DNA of 64,000 nt, from positions 5,875,501 to 5,939,500 of the forward strand of contig CATNEN010000003.1 of assembly GCA_950097015.1 (NCBI GenBank). The letters are read 5' to 3'. The position numbers and the translations under genes were made by a program. This document shows positions 34,442-47,728 of the stretch, piece by piece. Source of the DNA: Macrostomum hystrix. Taxonomy: Eukaryota > Platyhelminthes > Macrostomidae. The notes beneath the pieces are model-generated. The model was not told where the DNA came from. It did not search any database and saw only the letters and a list, made by a program, of their open reading frames with translations. Every line of letters begins with the position of its first letter. The first letter of the stretch is position 1.

Positions 34442-35815
34442 ATGAGTGTCCAAGCTGTTGTAGTTGGAGCCAACGGTTTTCTGGGGCGACGGCTCGTTGA
34501 AAAGCTCCGCCAACGCAGAAATTTGCGCATTTCGCCCAGCGAGAAGCTGCCCCTAGCAACCATTGTGCTGTTTGATGTAGCCGAATCCCAGGACAATTTC
34601 ATGAAGCGTCAGTGCCAGGAAGACAATCGCTGCGTGTTAGTTTTGGGCAACCTGACCAAAGCAGAGGACACAGCCGAGGCACTCACACCCCGCGCTGGTG
34701 ATTGCCGATCGGTGGTGACTTTTCATCTCGCTGCCATGCTCAGTGGACACGCAGAAGTCAACTTTGATCAGGGAATGCAGGTAGGCAGGTGGTCCACTAC
34801 CTAGAGTTTCTCTATTTAACACTCCATTTTTCCCCTGAGGAAAGCTCACGGGTACTTTAAATACCCACTTCACGATTCCCAAACCAAATGACAGACGTGG
34901 TCTTTCTAATGTTAAAGTACGAGCTATTTTAATAAGCTAAGCTGAACAAATTACTGCGAAATCAAAACCTATTTAGAGCTTCATGTGTTGAGGATCAACC
35001 AAACACATATCCTCAATCGTTGGCATCCTGTAGGTAAATTTATTCGGTGCCATCACAGTAATGGAACAGGTCCGCCAGCTGAAGTCGCGGCTTGGCCGGC
35101 CGCAAATATATGTCTACGCTAGCACCGACTACGTTGCCTGCTTTAATGAAAATAATCGTCGACTGCCCGTCAACGAGGAGTGTTTTCGATTGTCTCCGAC
35201 ATCCTACGGAGTGCACAAAGCCTGCTTGGAGCTGCTTGTGTGCGACTACAGCCGGCAAGACTTCATTGACGGCCGCGTGGCTCGCATCTCGGCTGTAATT
35301 GGTCGGCCAAGTTTCAGCAACAGCGTCTCCTCGTCCTACAGCATGATCTTCACACAGACGCTGCTCGGACGAGCCTTCACCGTTTATCCCGACATGGACT
35401 ATCCTTATCCGTGTTCTTGCATTGAAAATGACAGTCGCTGTCTGATCCTACTGGCTGGCAAAGTTTCAGCCGAGCAGTTGGGCCACAATCGGGTTGTTCA
35501 GCTGCCAGCAAGGTAACTTTCTGGACAAACAGAATTTCGCTTACCTCTCATCAGGTATCCCCAATGGTCTCCGTACTCAGGTCGCTGACGTTGCGTCAAA
35601 TCTGGGAGTCAACCCAGCGCATCGCAGCCGAGTTCAACATCCGTCTGGGCAGCATCACGCAGTCTAGCCTGGAGCAATCGCCGTTCAGCTTCAAGACGAT
35701 GAACGTCGTGCCAGCCGTGGATCATTCGAAAGCGATTCGATTGGGCCTACCCGACTGTGTTGATCTGGATGAAATCATCAGGGACTATGTCAGGCGCTAC
35801 GTTATCACGCAATGA
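34442..35815 (+). CDS. Extended SDR, D-erythronate dehydrogenase-like
   Basis: Three exons in phase, 34442-34780, 35034-35512 and 35581-35815, give 350 residues. An NAD-binding Rossmann fold opens with VVVGANGFLGRRL (GxxGxxG at residues 8-14). The active site has STDY followed by YGVHK (Tyr171, Lys175), the extended-SDR triad. The C-terminal part (NVVPAVDHSKAIRLGLP, then DEIIRDYVRRY) matches the DenD/NAD-dependent epimerase layout. Bacterial DenD oxidises D-erythronate to 2-oxo-tetronate; the substrate in animals is unknown to me. It is soluble, with no signal peptide. The closest family I can recall is bacterial, so old transfer is possible, but three introns show it is settled in this genome. 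A nucleotide-sugar epimerase role cannot be excluded. Confidence 0.82.
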
Positions 35816-36694
35816 AGCTCAGCCAACGAACCATGAAATTATTAGAAGGTGATTACTGCTTTGAAATTACTTCAGCATTCCTTTGAGCTGATTGTTACCT
35901 GCGAAAAGAAATTAGTGTGAATAACTTCGTCAAGGCGAAGTAGAGCTTGATGAGTCGTGAAAAGTAAAAGTATCGTGAAAGTACTTTATGTACTTTTTCA
36001 TTCTCATTTGTTTCGCTGTCAGTTTGAATTACGTTTGAAATTAATTTATAAGAAGTCACAGATACAAGCAATGCTTTAAATAGTTAATGAGGTTCCCAAT
36101 GCGATAGAATGATATAGTTATTTTTTTTAAAGTTTAATACCGAGCAGGGACAATTTTGTCAGACTAAAATAGCTTTTATGTTTATGAAACATGAGGCAAT
36201 TGGACAGGAAGTTTAGACACTGACAAAAAGTATTATAACAGTTTGAATGACAGCAATCGCACTATTGAGGTCTAGCCTACAGCTGATTAGCAAAACAAGA
36301 ATGTGAATTTTACTGCCAGAATAGATTTTGATTAAATGATTAATAGTTTAATATTCCAGTGTTATATCGTCAAATACTATTTCTTAGACAAATAATGAAG
36401 AAGAAACAAAAAGCATAGATGAGCATTTTCGCAACTACAAAGCATTTTGTAAAAAAAGCATTTAGCTTTTATACTAAACTATAGAAAATTAGTTATGATT
36501 TCTAGTCGTATTTACCAGTGTATCTATGATATTAAAACCGGATAAGAAATGAGGTACACAAATGAAGTGATACGAAGGCTTTAGAAATGAGACAATGCGA
36601 TTATCAGACAATGCTTTCGTTGAGACTGATGCACGTTAGAAACATGAGTATTAAGTTTACTTTCAGTTAAGTTTACGCGACTTCAATTCAGGCT
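35816..36694. other. No gene recognised
   Basis: AT-rich spacer between the 3' ends of the SDR gene (plus) and the FREM1-like gene (minus). Nothing recognised. Confidence 0.45.
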
Positions 36695-36899
36695 TTCAGT
36701 CAGCTACTCATTCAGTCAGCTACTCATTCAGTCAGCTACTCATTCCGTCAGCTACTCATTCAGTCAGCTACTCATTCAGTCAGCTCTACTCATTCAGTCA
36801 GCTCTACTCATTCAGTCAGCTACTCATTCAGTCAGCTACTCATTCAGTCAGCTACTCATTCAGTCAGCTACTCATTCAGTCAGCTACTCATTCATTCAG
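36695..36899. repeat. 16-bp minisatellite
   Basis: About 13 copies of CAGCTACTCATTCAGT, two of them lengthened to CAGCTCTACTCATTCAGT. It lies about 60 bp beyond the stop codon of the minus-strand FREM1-like gene, so it may be part of its 3' UTR. Confidence 0.95.
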
Positions 36900-36960
36900 A
36901 CCTACATTGAATTCTTATTCAAATGAAAACAGAGAAGCGTTGAAAAAAACGATTTTTCAG

Positions 36961-39900
36961 TCAGCTGATCCGCATGAGGTTCCGGTAGGCGCGGCTAGTC
37001 AGCTGGTAACGAACCGTCAGCTGGCACACGTAGGGAGCCTCCCAGTCCTTTCTTGACTGCCTTCGCTGGCGTCGCTGGCGCAGCTTCTCCTGGCGATGCT
37101 GGCGTCGACGTCTCACCGATGGCTGACTGCAGCGTCGGCTCTTCAGCCAGCGGTTGCGATGAACAAAAGCGCAGTCCGCTCGACGACGCGGGTGTCCTGG
37201 CGCCCATTGCAAACCAGCGGCTAGAGCTACAGCAATGTCCGCTCCGCTCGGCTGCTGCCACACACCCGTGTCTTTGTGGCGGCTTAGACCTGAGAATGAG
37301 GAACAGAAAGACATCCATGTGGAGTTACTTCATGTACGTCCGTATACTTTCAAAGATACCTGATGCGAGTTCTTGGTCACCTAGACGACAGTGCGAGACT
37401 TGACCTATTTCTACTTAAGATTAATCAAGTTTTCGTCTCTTTGTTTCAATCTTCTTAAAAACTGAATTTTAACACTTCATAGCTGACTGTGGCTATTTAA
37501 AACTTATCAATTCATTAACAGTAGAAAGATCACGAGGGTATTTCAAATACCGACATTATTTTCTGAATCTCCTAAAATATTCAACCAATCCTCATTTAAA
37601 TCCGGAAATCGGCCTAAAATGTCCCACTCTATGCGACGAAACAACTTCCGAAATCACGAAGCGTCGGCTTCGTCAAGATATTTAACGATTCTCGCGTCGG
37701 TATGTCTGGTGACAAAAAGCACCAATATGATTTTGTCGGTACTTTCATAGCGCCAATAAAATACGTTTTTACAGAATATCTGAGTCAATCTAAGTCTTCT
37801 AATTACGAACTCACCAATCCAATAGCGCTTCTTGGTTTTCAGATTTCGCCGAATCCACTGCATCTCTGCGGCTCCGTTGAGTTCCAGAAGTGCAGCTGAG
37901 TACTTTGCGCACTCGACTACCGCCGACGTGTAGTTTAGTCGCGCTTTGAACAGGCGAACACAAGACGCACCGGACATCGCTTTCCACCCTGGCAGAAGTT
38001 GAGAAGACATGATATTAGTTCATGAACTATCACAAATGCCTACGAAAATCATTCAAAAAATTTCTAGGCCTACCTGTTGGACAGCTAATTGGCCTGTGGG
38101 TAATGGTGTCGTCATTTTCCTTTCGATAACCAGTAGCTCCAATCTCTTGTTCTTTTTCTTGATTCTGTTTCGAAGATTGCTTCGGCTGCTTTTGTCGTTG
38201 TTGCTGCTGCTGTTGCTGAGTTTCAACGCTCTCCAGTGTCACCCAGCGTCCACCGTTGCAAATGTAGCGAATTCCTCGACTGTTTGAACGCTGCTCGCCG
38301 CTCAGGTAGACAGTGCAGCGTGGGAACTGAAAATTAGCGGCCAAAGTAATTGCGCCTCAGCGGTATGTTTTTTATTATCAGGGCAACTGATTTTGTAATG
38401 GTGCGAATTGCGTTAACAGTTTTTTTGCTTCAGTAGTTAATTAGCTACTGTTTTAGTTATATTTTATTAGGCTGTTACAATCTTCGCAACAACAACGTTG
38501 CGAAAAGCTGTAAAACGACTGCAAGAAAAGTTTTCTTAAAATGGTTAGAATGAAAAGCATATAAAAATATTGGCGAACATGCTCTAGAGAAAATATGACT
38601 ACAAACCAATTTAGACTCAATTCGATCGTGATACTTGTGACCTAGAACAACTTTTGCCATGCACTCATACGAGCAAATTTAAAAGTACACCAAACACATA
38701 AAATTTATCGCCGCTTAATTGAAGATGAATTAACAATTTGCTCAAGAAACCACCGTACCTAACTGACCTAATTAAAAAACGCCGTTCCTAGGAAAATCTC
38801 ATTACATTTAAACTATAGTATTGTATCCGGGATTTGAAATTTTCACACAGTTTTCGACTATCAATCGACGTCAAACTTACCCCATCGCTTCTACTTGACT
38901 TCTGCATCTCCTCGCTTTTGATTTTCCTCAGCGCCTCGCTCGATGGCACGTGAATTCCGAAATCCAGGCCTCCTGTGTGCAGATCCTGACGATTCTGATT
39001 GGCCGCTGGCTGTTTTCGATTCCACTTGTCTTTGTTGACAGAGCCTATTGACTGGACTTTCTCATTGTTCTGCCGTGACTTGCTATTTAACTCGCTTTTT
39101 AGATTGAAGCTTTTGAGTTCTTTTTTCTGCTGCTGCTGTTTCTGATGATCTGGTTCCGTTTCTGATGGAGCTTGGTCACCTTGCTAGAAATTTCGCGACA
39201 GTAGGTGGGAAATAGTCGATAATAAAATTGCATTCCGTTGGCACTAGTAAGCTTGGTGATGCCCGCGGAGAAGATTATGAGATTAGGAAGCCCGTTATGC
39301 AAGGTATGTACGGTCTGGATAAGCAAATATTGAGATCAATTGTAAGACAAGGCTTAAGGATTGCATTAGATCATCAATTAGCAGAAAATAGTAATCAGCT
39401 TATCACCTAGCTAAAGAATAAGCCAACTGCAACTTACTAGTCGATTTCGGGCCATGTAGTGCCTTAAGTAATATCTGAACAAGGCCAAGTCTCCGCTACT
39501 CGACGGGGTGAAGTGCGCTCCATCAGAGGCGCAGTCCCTGGCAGTGTCAGGGCTCAGCAGCACAGTAGCACGCGAATTTTTGCCTATCAGGGCGTTCCCC
39601 GGTGCAATGAGATCGATGTGTAGGCGCAAGTCTGAGCTCGAGTTTCTCTCGCTGATGTACAGACTGATTTGAGCTGTCCTGTCACCTGATTGAATGACAT
39701 TTGGTGAAAAATAAGGTCTTCAATATGGCTTTCAAATGATTATATTTTGAAAATCAGCTATATTGATCCCATTCTCCTCAACAAACCTGCATTGAAGCTC
39801 AGCGTTCTAGCAGAGCTAACTGTGAAGTCAGTTCGCTCCCGAGCCGATCCGCCAAATTCAAATCTCGCAAAGGCCGTCTGATCCAAGGCTCCCGACCGGC

Positions 39901-42900
39901 TCACATCGACCTGCAGGGTTCCCGAGCGTGGGCACCTAACTCTGTAGCGAGTTTGACGGAAGAAAATCATGGACCACTCAAAACGGAAGCGTGTTCTTTC
40001 GTAACTAAAGCGCCTGTCCTGCGTGCGGACAATAAACTCGAAAGCGTCAGATGTGTTATCCATATGTCCAACCGCACCGGTTCTTAGGGTCTGGTTGAAC
40101 CAATAGGTGACACGTCCAGCGTCTACATCGCGCTGAGTGAAGCTTCCTCCGATTAGGACCTCGGCGTCGTTGAGTTTCAGAGTGCCCTGTCTTGGCTTGG
40201 ACACCAATTCGAAGAGTACAGTAGAAGGCTTCGCCAGCAGTGAGTCGTTGCGAATTCGGAACCCAACACCTGCACCGGTGCCAAACGACGTCAGCTCGGC
40301 GGGGCTTTTGACTCGCAGTAGCTCTATTGGATTTCGAGTAGACGGAGCCACTTGGATGAGCAGGGACACGGGAGCCCTGCGTAGGGTCGATTCGTAATAG
40401 AATCCACGTTCTTTGTCCGTGTCTTCCAGCGTGAACTCAAAACCGTCTAAACCTAAAGGTGGCTCCAGGAGGCTTCTATACCAGATCGCTGTGCCATTGT
40501 TAACTTCAGCCTGGGTGAATGTGTCATCTATTCTAAGAGGCGACTTGCCTAAAATTAAAACGCCTTTCTGTGGTGCTACTCTAATCCTATATACCAATTC
40601 CTGCGCTGGAGTATCAGCATCCGATGCGTTCAAGATATTCTTGCTGATTGGCGATGACTCGTGAGCTCGCAGCGACATTGATCGAACAGTGGTTAGAACT
40701 GGTGGCTCTACATCTAGTCGAACAAGTTGCACGGGAAGTATACCCGAGGCGGACTTGCCAATCCAGTTCGAGCGAACGTCGATTAGTAGGTCCGATATTG
40801 GTTCAGAGCAGCCAGTAGCGTTGAATAGCACCCTTCGATCCAATATGTCCGACATCAAAAACAGAGTCGGATCGGAATCATTAACAAGCGGACTGCCCTC
40901 AAGGTCGATGGAGTAGCAAGGTCTAGCGCCAGACTCGAGCTGCGGACTAAACTGAAAGCTGGCCGAGCTTTGAACCTGGTCTTTATAAAACACGCTCACT
41001 TCTTCTGGCGTAATCTTTGTTATTGATCGGGTGTTTGCCCTTAGTCCCGATGTCCTAATTAGCAATAGGTCAAGCACCTCTATCGGCTTAGGAACTAAGC
41101 TCAGCGGCAAATTAGCTGCGTCAGTTGTAAAACGTCCGTCGGTAGCCATCAGTCGGATCTGCGCTGTCGTGGCTGAAGCAACCACGCCTAAGTCAGGGCG
41201 CGATGCTCGAACAGAAATTCGGCCTTGCTGAATGTCGCGCTGACTGAATCTATCGCCTAAGCGCAGAGGGACAAATCGCTTGCGTGATCGAGTTTCTATT
41301 GCAGTTTTAACTAACTCTGCCCGCAGCAAGTCGCAGTTTACGGGCAGTGCAACAACAGAAATAGATATTGCTTCCATTGGAGTGTCCGGATCTCGAACTA
41401 GCAGGTGATTTTCAGTCAGCTCCACTGTTTCACCATAAAACAAGCGTAATGCAGTCTTAGGAGGCGTAAATATGGGCGGCTGCTCGTTTTCTGTTGCTAT
41501 GGCAACGCGGCATATCTTAGAGACCCGATAAACTGGATCAGAAGCTTCGATTACGAAGCTGTCATTGAGAGATGTAACGTCTAAGTCTTGTCGATAAACG
41601 AGGCGCATATAGTTTAGGTTTCTCCTAGTGAACTGTCTATTCGAAATCTCGGTAACCCTTTTGCTGATCTTTGCAGTGAACCAGTCCTGAAATAGTGTGC
41701 CAACTTTAGGCAGCTGTCGAATTTGAACAACGATTTCTTCTTCAGGAACGTCTGCATCAGCGACGGATAGATTCAAGATCCGCGATTCCCCCTTCCTGAT
41801 GGAAAAGTCTGTGAGATTTACAACTGATGGTAATTCATCCGTCACTGGGTAAATAAACACCTGAACTGTTACCGGTCGCGACTTTCGCGTCCCGTCTGAT
41901 GCAATCACAGTGAAATTGTCCCGCGTGTACTCTGTGCCATAGTTTTTATTCTGAAAGAAAACCACCTGGCCATTGAGTAGCTGTTGCTTAGTGAACTCGC
42001 TTATCAAATCGCCGCTTCCGTTAATAAGGCGAATCTCTCCGTGCCGAGGGGCCTCCTGAACGCTCAGAACTAATCGCTCAGCTTCCGTATCTGCATCTGT
42101 CACCTTGATGATATTTCCGGACAGAATTGTGCTGCCGCCCTCCTTCACCAACACCTGAGCGCCGTCAGCAATCGTTGGCGGCTGATTATCAACCGGTTGA
42201 ATAGAAAAGGTCAGTCGGTGGGTTTGCCAGTCGGATCCGCTGTAGACAAACATGGGACAGATGTCAACAATCGGCCTAGGCCCAATTTCACCAGTAGTAT
42301 GGCGATAGACAATGCGACCGGAGCGCAAGTCCTCGTGATTGAACTGCGTGACGCTTCGGCTGGATCCGTCCACCAGCTCAAACTCGCCCTTGACTGGCCG
42401 CTCACCTTGCAGGTAAGAGATCTGGCGAGGATCCATCGTTTCGCTCTTCAGCTTGGGAAACATCTCGGTGGTTAGGACTGTCTGACCACCCTCCTGAACG
42501 TAAATCGTATTTTTTGCATAGAACTTAGTCCCATAGTCCCAGGCCAAGCGCTCCGTGATGTTCACGTAAATGTTGTACTCTTGACTGCTCTGGGTACCGT
42601 CGGTCGCTTGAAGAACGAAATAGTCAGCTGCACTTGTCGATCCATCGTGAAGGTAGCTAAATTTAGTTTGAGAATATTGAATACAAAATTACATTAGATA
42701 CACAAGCATTAGCAAGAGAAAATATAATAAGTTCTTCCACAATGGAACAATTAGATTCACTAATTGCGGTTTAGAGTTTCCACACAGTTAAGGCCACAGT
42801 TGGTTTCCGTGTGCAGCTGTGATAAGGCACTCGCGTTTTATGCATGTAGCCAACAGATAAAATGTGTTCTCAAGTGCCTGCAGATTTTTGCTGCTATACT

Positions 42901-45900
42901 GAGATTACGCAATAACTATTACTAAGCAGCGACGCTATCATTAAACTGGTCCGTAAGTAATTAAGGTTCTGATGCAATCTAATTGTTATAGTCGAAAAAC
43001 CTGCCTGTAAGCAGTAAACAATGGCTTTTGTGCTTTTCGTTGGTTCTTTCTGTAAAAGGCCCTTAATTAGTTATAATTTTTATTTCTTCCTAAATCTGAC
43101 TAAAGATTCGTAAACTAACTCCAGAGTGTCCACGCTCTCAAGAATGGTTTTTACTGAGAAGTCTGAGACCCAATTTGTCACCCGCTGTGAAGAAAACGCG
43201 TGGCAGAGTCCCATTTAGACAGGTGGGAGAGTAATTCCGTGCTTAAGTGAGTGCATCTATATTTGGTATCCAACTGAAAGACGATTTTATACAAATTCGA
43301 ATGCATTCTAGAAAGAAATGGTCAAACAATTTCTGACAAAGCTTTTGACAGACGCTTCAAAACTTCAAGTAGTCTAAATTGGACTGATCCATACTTGAAG
43401 CAGAATATATCTTAAACGTATCCAGTAATGTTCGTCTTTACTGTGAAAAATTGGGATTGCATGAAAGAAACAATTTATTAAGGATAGATTTTCAGCCACA
43501 TTTCTGTGCGACTAGGGCAAGAAAGGTTGGGAAAAATCTGTTCCCGGGATATATCCATGCAGAGTCCCAGCCAAGTGCTTTCCATCATCTGAATAGGATG
43601 CAGCCACGGACTTCAGCATTTTGCATAGCTTAGGTTGGCTATACTGAAGCTTTTCAGGAAATGCTGCACATTGCGAACAAAGTTACTGGCGGAAATGAAA
43701 GAATGCGAGATTTTTTGTAACTGCCAATTGCCATTTGCGCAACTTAATGGACAGAGAAGAGAATAGAATAGAAATGGTAAAAACGTTTAAGATAAACAGG
43801 TGCAAAATCTAATAATTTTTCCAAACGTGCTAGGCATTTCAACGTATTATAGATGGCATTCTAGATTGTTTTATCTGCCTTCAGAGATTTATTTCAGATC
43901 CTAGGGTGGGGTCCTACTCGTACTAGTGATCAATGTCAAGTGCTAGATAATGCATGAGGCTTCAACACATGGCGTAATTTGATACTTGACGTGAAATCCC
44001 TGTGGGAATTTGTGATTTGAATGCCAAAATGTGAATTCCAAATTACCATGGAATGCACTTTGATATTAAATATAGAAAATTCTTTTAATTGGAAGATTTC
44101 AATGATACGAGTTATTGAAAATTCAGTGGAGCGATGAAAAGCATAGGAACTTGAGCATTTTGAAAAGTTTCTCTAAAAACCAAGTTTATGTCTGCAAAAG
44201 GGTGGAACAGAACTATTTGAATATTTAAGGTAATTCAATTTGCGAGGAAATATATAGGTCCTGATGTAATTTGAAAATGTGAAGCTGAAGGAATTCTTAC
44301 CTTATTTTACCAGCGCGCACTCGACCAACCTTGAACCAAAGTCCGGCAGCAATGGAGACCTCTTGATCGTACAGTCGTCCATGCTTCGGCTCCTTAATGA
44401 GACGCAGAGTCAATTGGTCTACTTCCGTATCGATGTCGCTGGGTTGAAGGTGTTCTGGCTTAATAATGAGTCGCTTGCCACGCTCAACACTGAGTCTTTG
44501 CGGGTCTAGCTCAGGTGATTGGTTGTCAACTGGGAGTACAGTGAACGCCAGCTTGTGCGGTGACGCCTTGTTCCGCAGCGAGTCTAGCGGCTGCAGGTAG
44601 ACATTCACAGCCCGACTCACTATTCCAACGTCGTTTAGGGGTGGAATATACAAGACGTTTCCACTGTCGACGTCTTCCTGGGTAAATTTTGACAGGCAAC
44701 CGACTTCTTTAAACGAGGTTATGCGCACTTTTGCTCTCACGTTGTCGCCTGTCGTGAAGATTCGTTCGAGTTTCCGTTTGTCTAACAAACGTCCCGCATC
44801 AATGCTCAGGTTCGAGCCGACGTAGTACGGCTGGAGCACAACTTCGTAGATAATCTGGTTCGGCGACAGTCCCGTTGTTTCGTAGCGGAGGAAGTCGCGA
44901 GTCAGGACGAAGCTACTGTCGGTTTCCATCAGCGACGGGGCAGTCAGGTAACGCGCCGAGCGATTGATCAGCGCTGCTCTAGGTCGCTGTTGTAGTCGGA
45001 TTCGGACGCGCAGCGGAGTGAAGTCAGGGCGGCCGGCCTGCTTCAGTGTCAAGGAGTCCCAGACATTTGTCTGCGCAGACTCTAGCTCCTGTCGCTGCCA
45101 ATAGCAGACCAGATTGCCGTGCAAAAGATCACTCAGAGAAAATGATAGGAAAGTCGACCCGAGGCTTGAGCTACGATCCAAGTCTAAAAATGGACTTGCA
45201 GCTCTAGTCAGCCTGCCGTACTCGGGTCTCTTGACAACTTCATAGCGCAATTCGATGCAGTCGTGCTTTAGCGTGCGTAAGACGCTCTCGTCTAGTAGCT
45301 CCGCCCCAAAGCAGACCTGACTGCCCGGGCCAAGCCTGTACCCGACATTTGACGACTTCAGAGTGGACACCGAATCCCACAAACGAGTCACGTGAATTGG
45401 GAATTTGAAATTAATCGGCGCGGTTCTACTATCAGGCTCCCTGACGCTCATCTCGATGCTGTCCTGCGACGGTATATTGCCATTGTGAGTGTAGGTTATG
45501 ACAAAGTCGGCTTGATTGCTAAGTGTTCTGTAATCAAAGGACTCTATTGGTGCATTGTTCATAAGCATTCGACCACTGTAGGGCTCTCGCTGGATTTGAT
45601 AATTGACCAGCTCGCATGAGGATCCAGAGCAAGGCAAGTTGGCCGGACTGAAGCGAACAGTAGCCAGGGTGTATGCCAGCATTGGCCTGGGAAACAGTTG
45701 CAGGGACCGGTTGGGAACACTCGACAGCTGCAAGATCACTTCGGGACCCTCCTGAAAAAAGGCGTCGATCGGGCGCAGCCGGATCCGCAGCTCCACTCGG
45801 TCAGTGGCAGTGGGGCTAGCGAACTGGAAAGCCACTCGACCGTCGCGCAGGTCGTTGGATTTAAAACTGCCGATAGGACCAGCGGTTGGCTCACGCATGT

Positions 45901-47728
45901 CGACAAACGAGGCATTGATATTGAAGGAAATTACAGACTCGATTTGAGTCACCTGAATAATTAGTCCACTGTTGATACTGGCTCCACTGTCGTCAGTTTC
46001 AGTCCCGCCTGATGGGTCATCTGATGAAGCGGCTCCTGGAGAGTCGGCGGAAGCTGCTAAAACAGTCGGTATTAGCAGCAGATCTGATGGGAGCGTCACT
46101 GGCAAGCCTCCCGTGTGTGCAAGAGAGACCGAGCTCTGTCTGAGCTGCAGCTGAGGCGCAGGACTTTTCTGTGCCCTGTCAATGCTCACGGCAATGTAGA
46201 AGTTCTCCGTAGTAACAGCGCTAGCACCGCCTTCGGTTGAGTAAGTTTGGTTCAGCCGCAACAGATGAACAGTCACCGGTATGTAGTCAGTATCAGGACT
46301 GGGTGGTCGTCGATGCTCGTATCGATAGCCTGCTAGCAAGAACTCATGGCAGTCGTGTCGAAAGTTTTTCACCCTCGAACTTTGGTCATCTAGCAGACGG
46401 CCGACCATTGGCCAAGGTCGGAAGGCAAGGCTACCTCGAGCTGAATTCTTTTCATCGTAGGTCACAGTGCACCGCGTTGTGTGCGGGTCGTAAGCAAAGT
46501 TCAGGGCATTGGAGTCGATTGGAGCAGAGGTGCCTCGGAACCGGGGCACTGTAAGAGGCCGCGGCCCAGGAATCACAATGTACTCAGTTGCGACACTGGA
46601 TTGCGGCTTTCCCACGGCCCCTTGACTGCGTTTAGCCCGAAGCTGCACCGTTACCGCTAGTCGAATGGGCACGGCTTCGCTCCGGTTGCCAGGCTGGAAG
46701 CTGTAAACCAGCAGACGGATCCAATCGTGCGAACGCAGTGGGGAGCCTTCGTGCTCATAAAACACGCTGCCCTCTTTCGCGAAACAATTGAATACCTGAG
46801 AATAGAAAGTAAATATACTTACAATTACAATTACAATATATTACAATATATTACAATAATTACGTTAGATACACCAGATACGACCTCATGTCTTATGGCG
46901 CTAGAAGCGTACAACATAATATTTTTTATCAAATTGTATTCGTATTTTGTATAATCGATCGATTCTACGATTTAAATTGGTAAGGGGGTGAGAACTGAGC
47001 GGTCAAACCCGTTTGCCTCTCGCACCAAGGTCCCTGAGCTCGATTCCGCGGCGAGGCCACGTTCATTTGGGGCGCAGCCGCGGAGAGAAGGCTTGGGGGC
47101 TTGACATGCAATTTAGGCCCTTGAGTACCAATCTTCGACTTCAAGGCACATTGATCTGTGCACTGCCTGACGATGAGAAATTCACACACTTGTACACACC
47201 TGTGTGAGCGTGTGCCTGCGTACAGTATGTGTGTGCGTGTGTGCTCAGAAGTCAGCAAAATTGGCAGAATTGCCTCTTCGTTGGTTGCGGGTCTAGTGTC
47301 ACCAGGTTTTGTGCCATTTCCCGCAGCCCTCCTGCGATTATTATTGTTATTATTCAAATATTTGTTTACTAATTCTTTATAAGGAAAGATTCTGTACGAG
47401 ATGTAGTGGTAAGAATTATAATGAAAATAAATATTTGCAGCAATAAGGCGAGAGTTCGGTGATCAAGAACAAACGGTCTCACCTTCGGCTTAACCTGGCC
47501 CACAGTTTGAGTCAGCGGATCGCTTGAGTCCACCTCAACGCGGCACAAGCTGTCAATCTCCTGCCGTCGGATCAGCAGATGAGCCTGGGTCAGCGGCGCG
47601 GACTTGCCTTGAAGCACCCGAATAGGCGGACGAGGCACATTGGGAACTATGGCACTTCCGGAGATATTTGTCCAGGCTATCAGTGTTGTCAGCAGCAGCA
47701 GCAGCTGCATCTTCTGCTGCACAGCCAT
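36961..47728 (-). CDS. FREM1: FREM1-like extracellular matrix protein
   Basis: Eight exons on minus keep phase throughout: 47728-47483, 46795-44301, 42656-39787, 39685-39438, 39183-38881, 38326-38074, 37988-37815 and 37289-36961, for 2305 residues. The signal peptide is MAVQQKMQLLLLLTTLIAWT. Two huge exons (about residues 83-1870) hold the chain of CSPG repeats with motifs such as EHEGSPLRSHDWIRL, KEPKHGRL and PVDNQPP. A Calx-beta domain follows (about 1825-1945), then a Gln/Lys-rich linker and a C-terminal C-type lectin domain from CPTGW (about 2136-2288, YWIG and DCAFVHRNRW). Human FREM1, of similar length, has the same order; it is a secreted basement-membrane protein working with FRAS1 and FREM2 in epithelial adhesion. 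The lectin lacks a WND-type calcium motif (WLK instead). The complete structure and length make this the best-supported gene here. Confidence 0.92.
42657..44300. other. FREM1 intron 2
   Basis: A 1.6-kb intron between the two CSPG exons (donor GTAAGAAT, acceptor TAAATTTAG on minus). No element or gene recognised within it. Confidence 0.7.
46990..47353 (+). repeat. SINE family A, near full, in FREM1 intron 1
   Basis: CTCTCGCACCAAGGTCCCTG, GGGGCGCAGCCGCGGAGAGA, CTGCCTGACGATGAGAAA, GCTGCGGGTCTAGTGT-like stretch and CCCGCAGCCCTCCTGC are in order, followed by an ATT-rich tail. It is antisense to the host gene. Confidence 0.9.

Noticed and set aside
37053-37403. Plus-strand frame of 116 codons
   Set aside because: Antisense to the last FREM1 exon, which completes a C-type lectin domain on minus in the correct phase.
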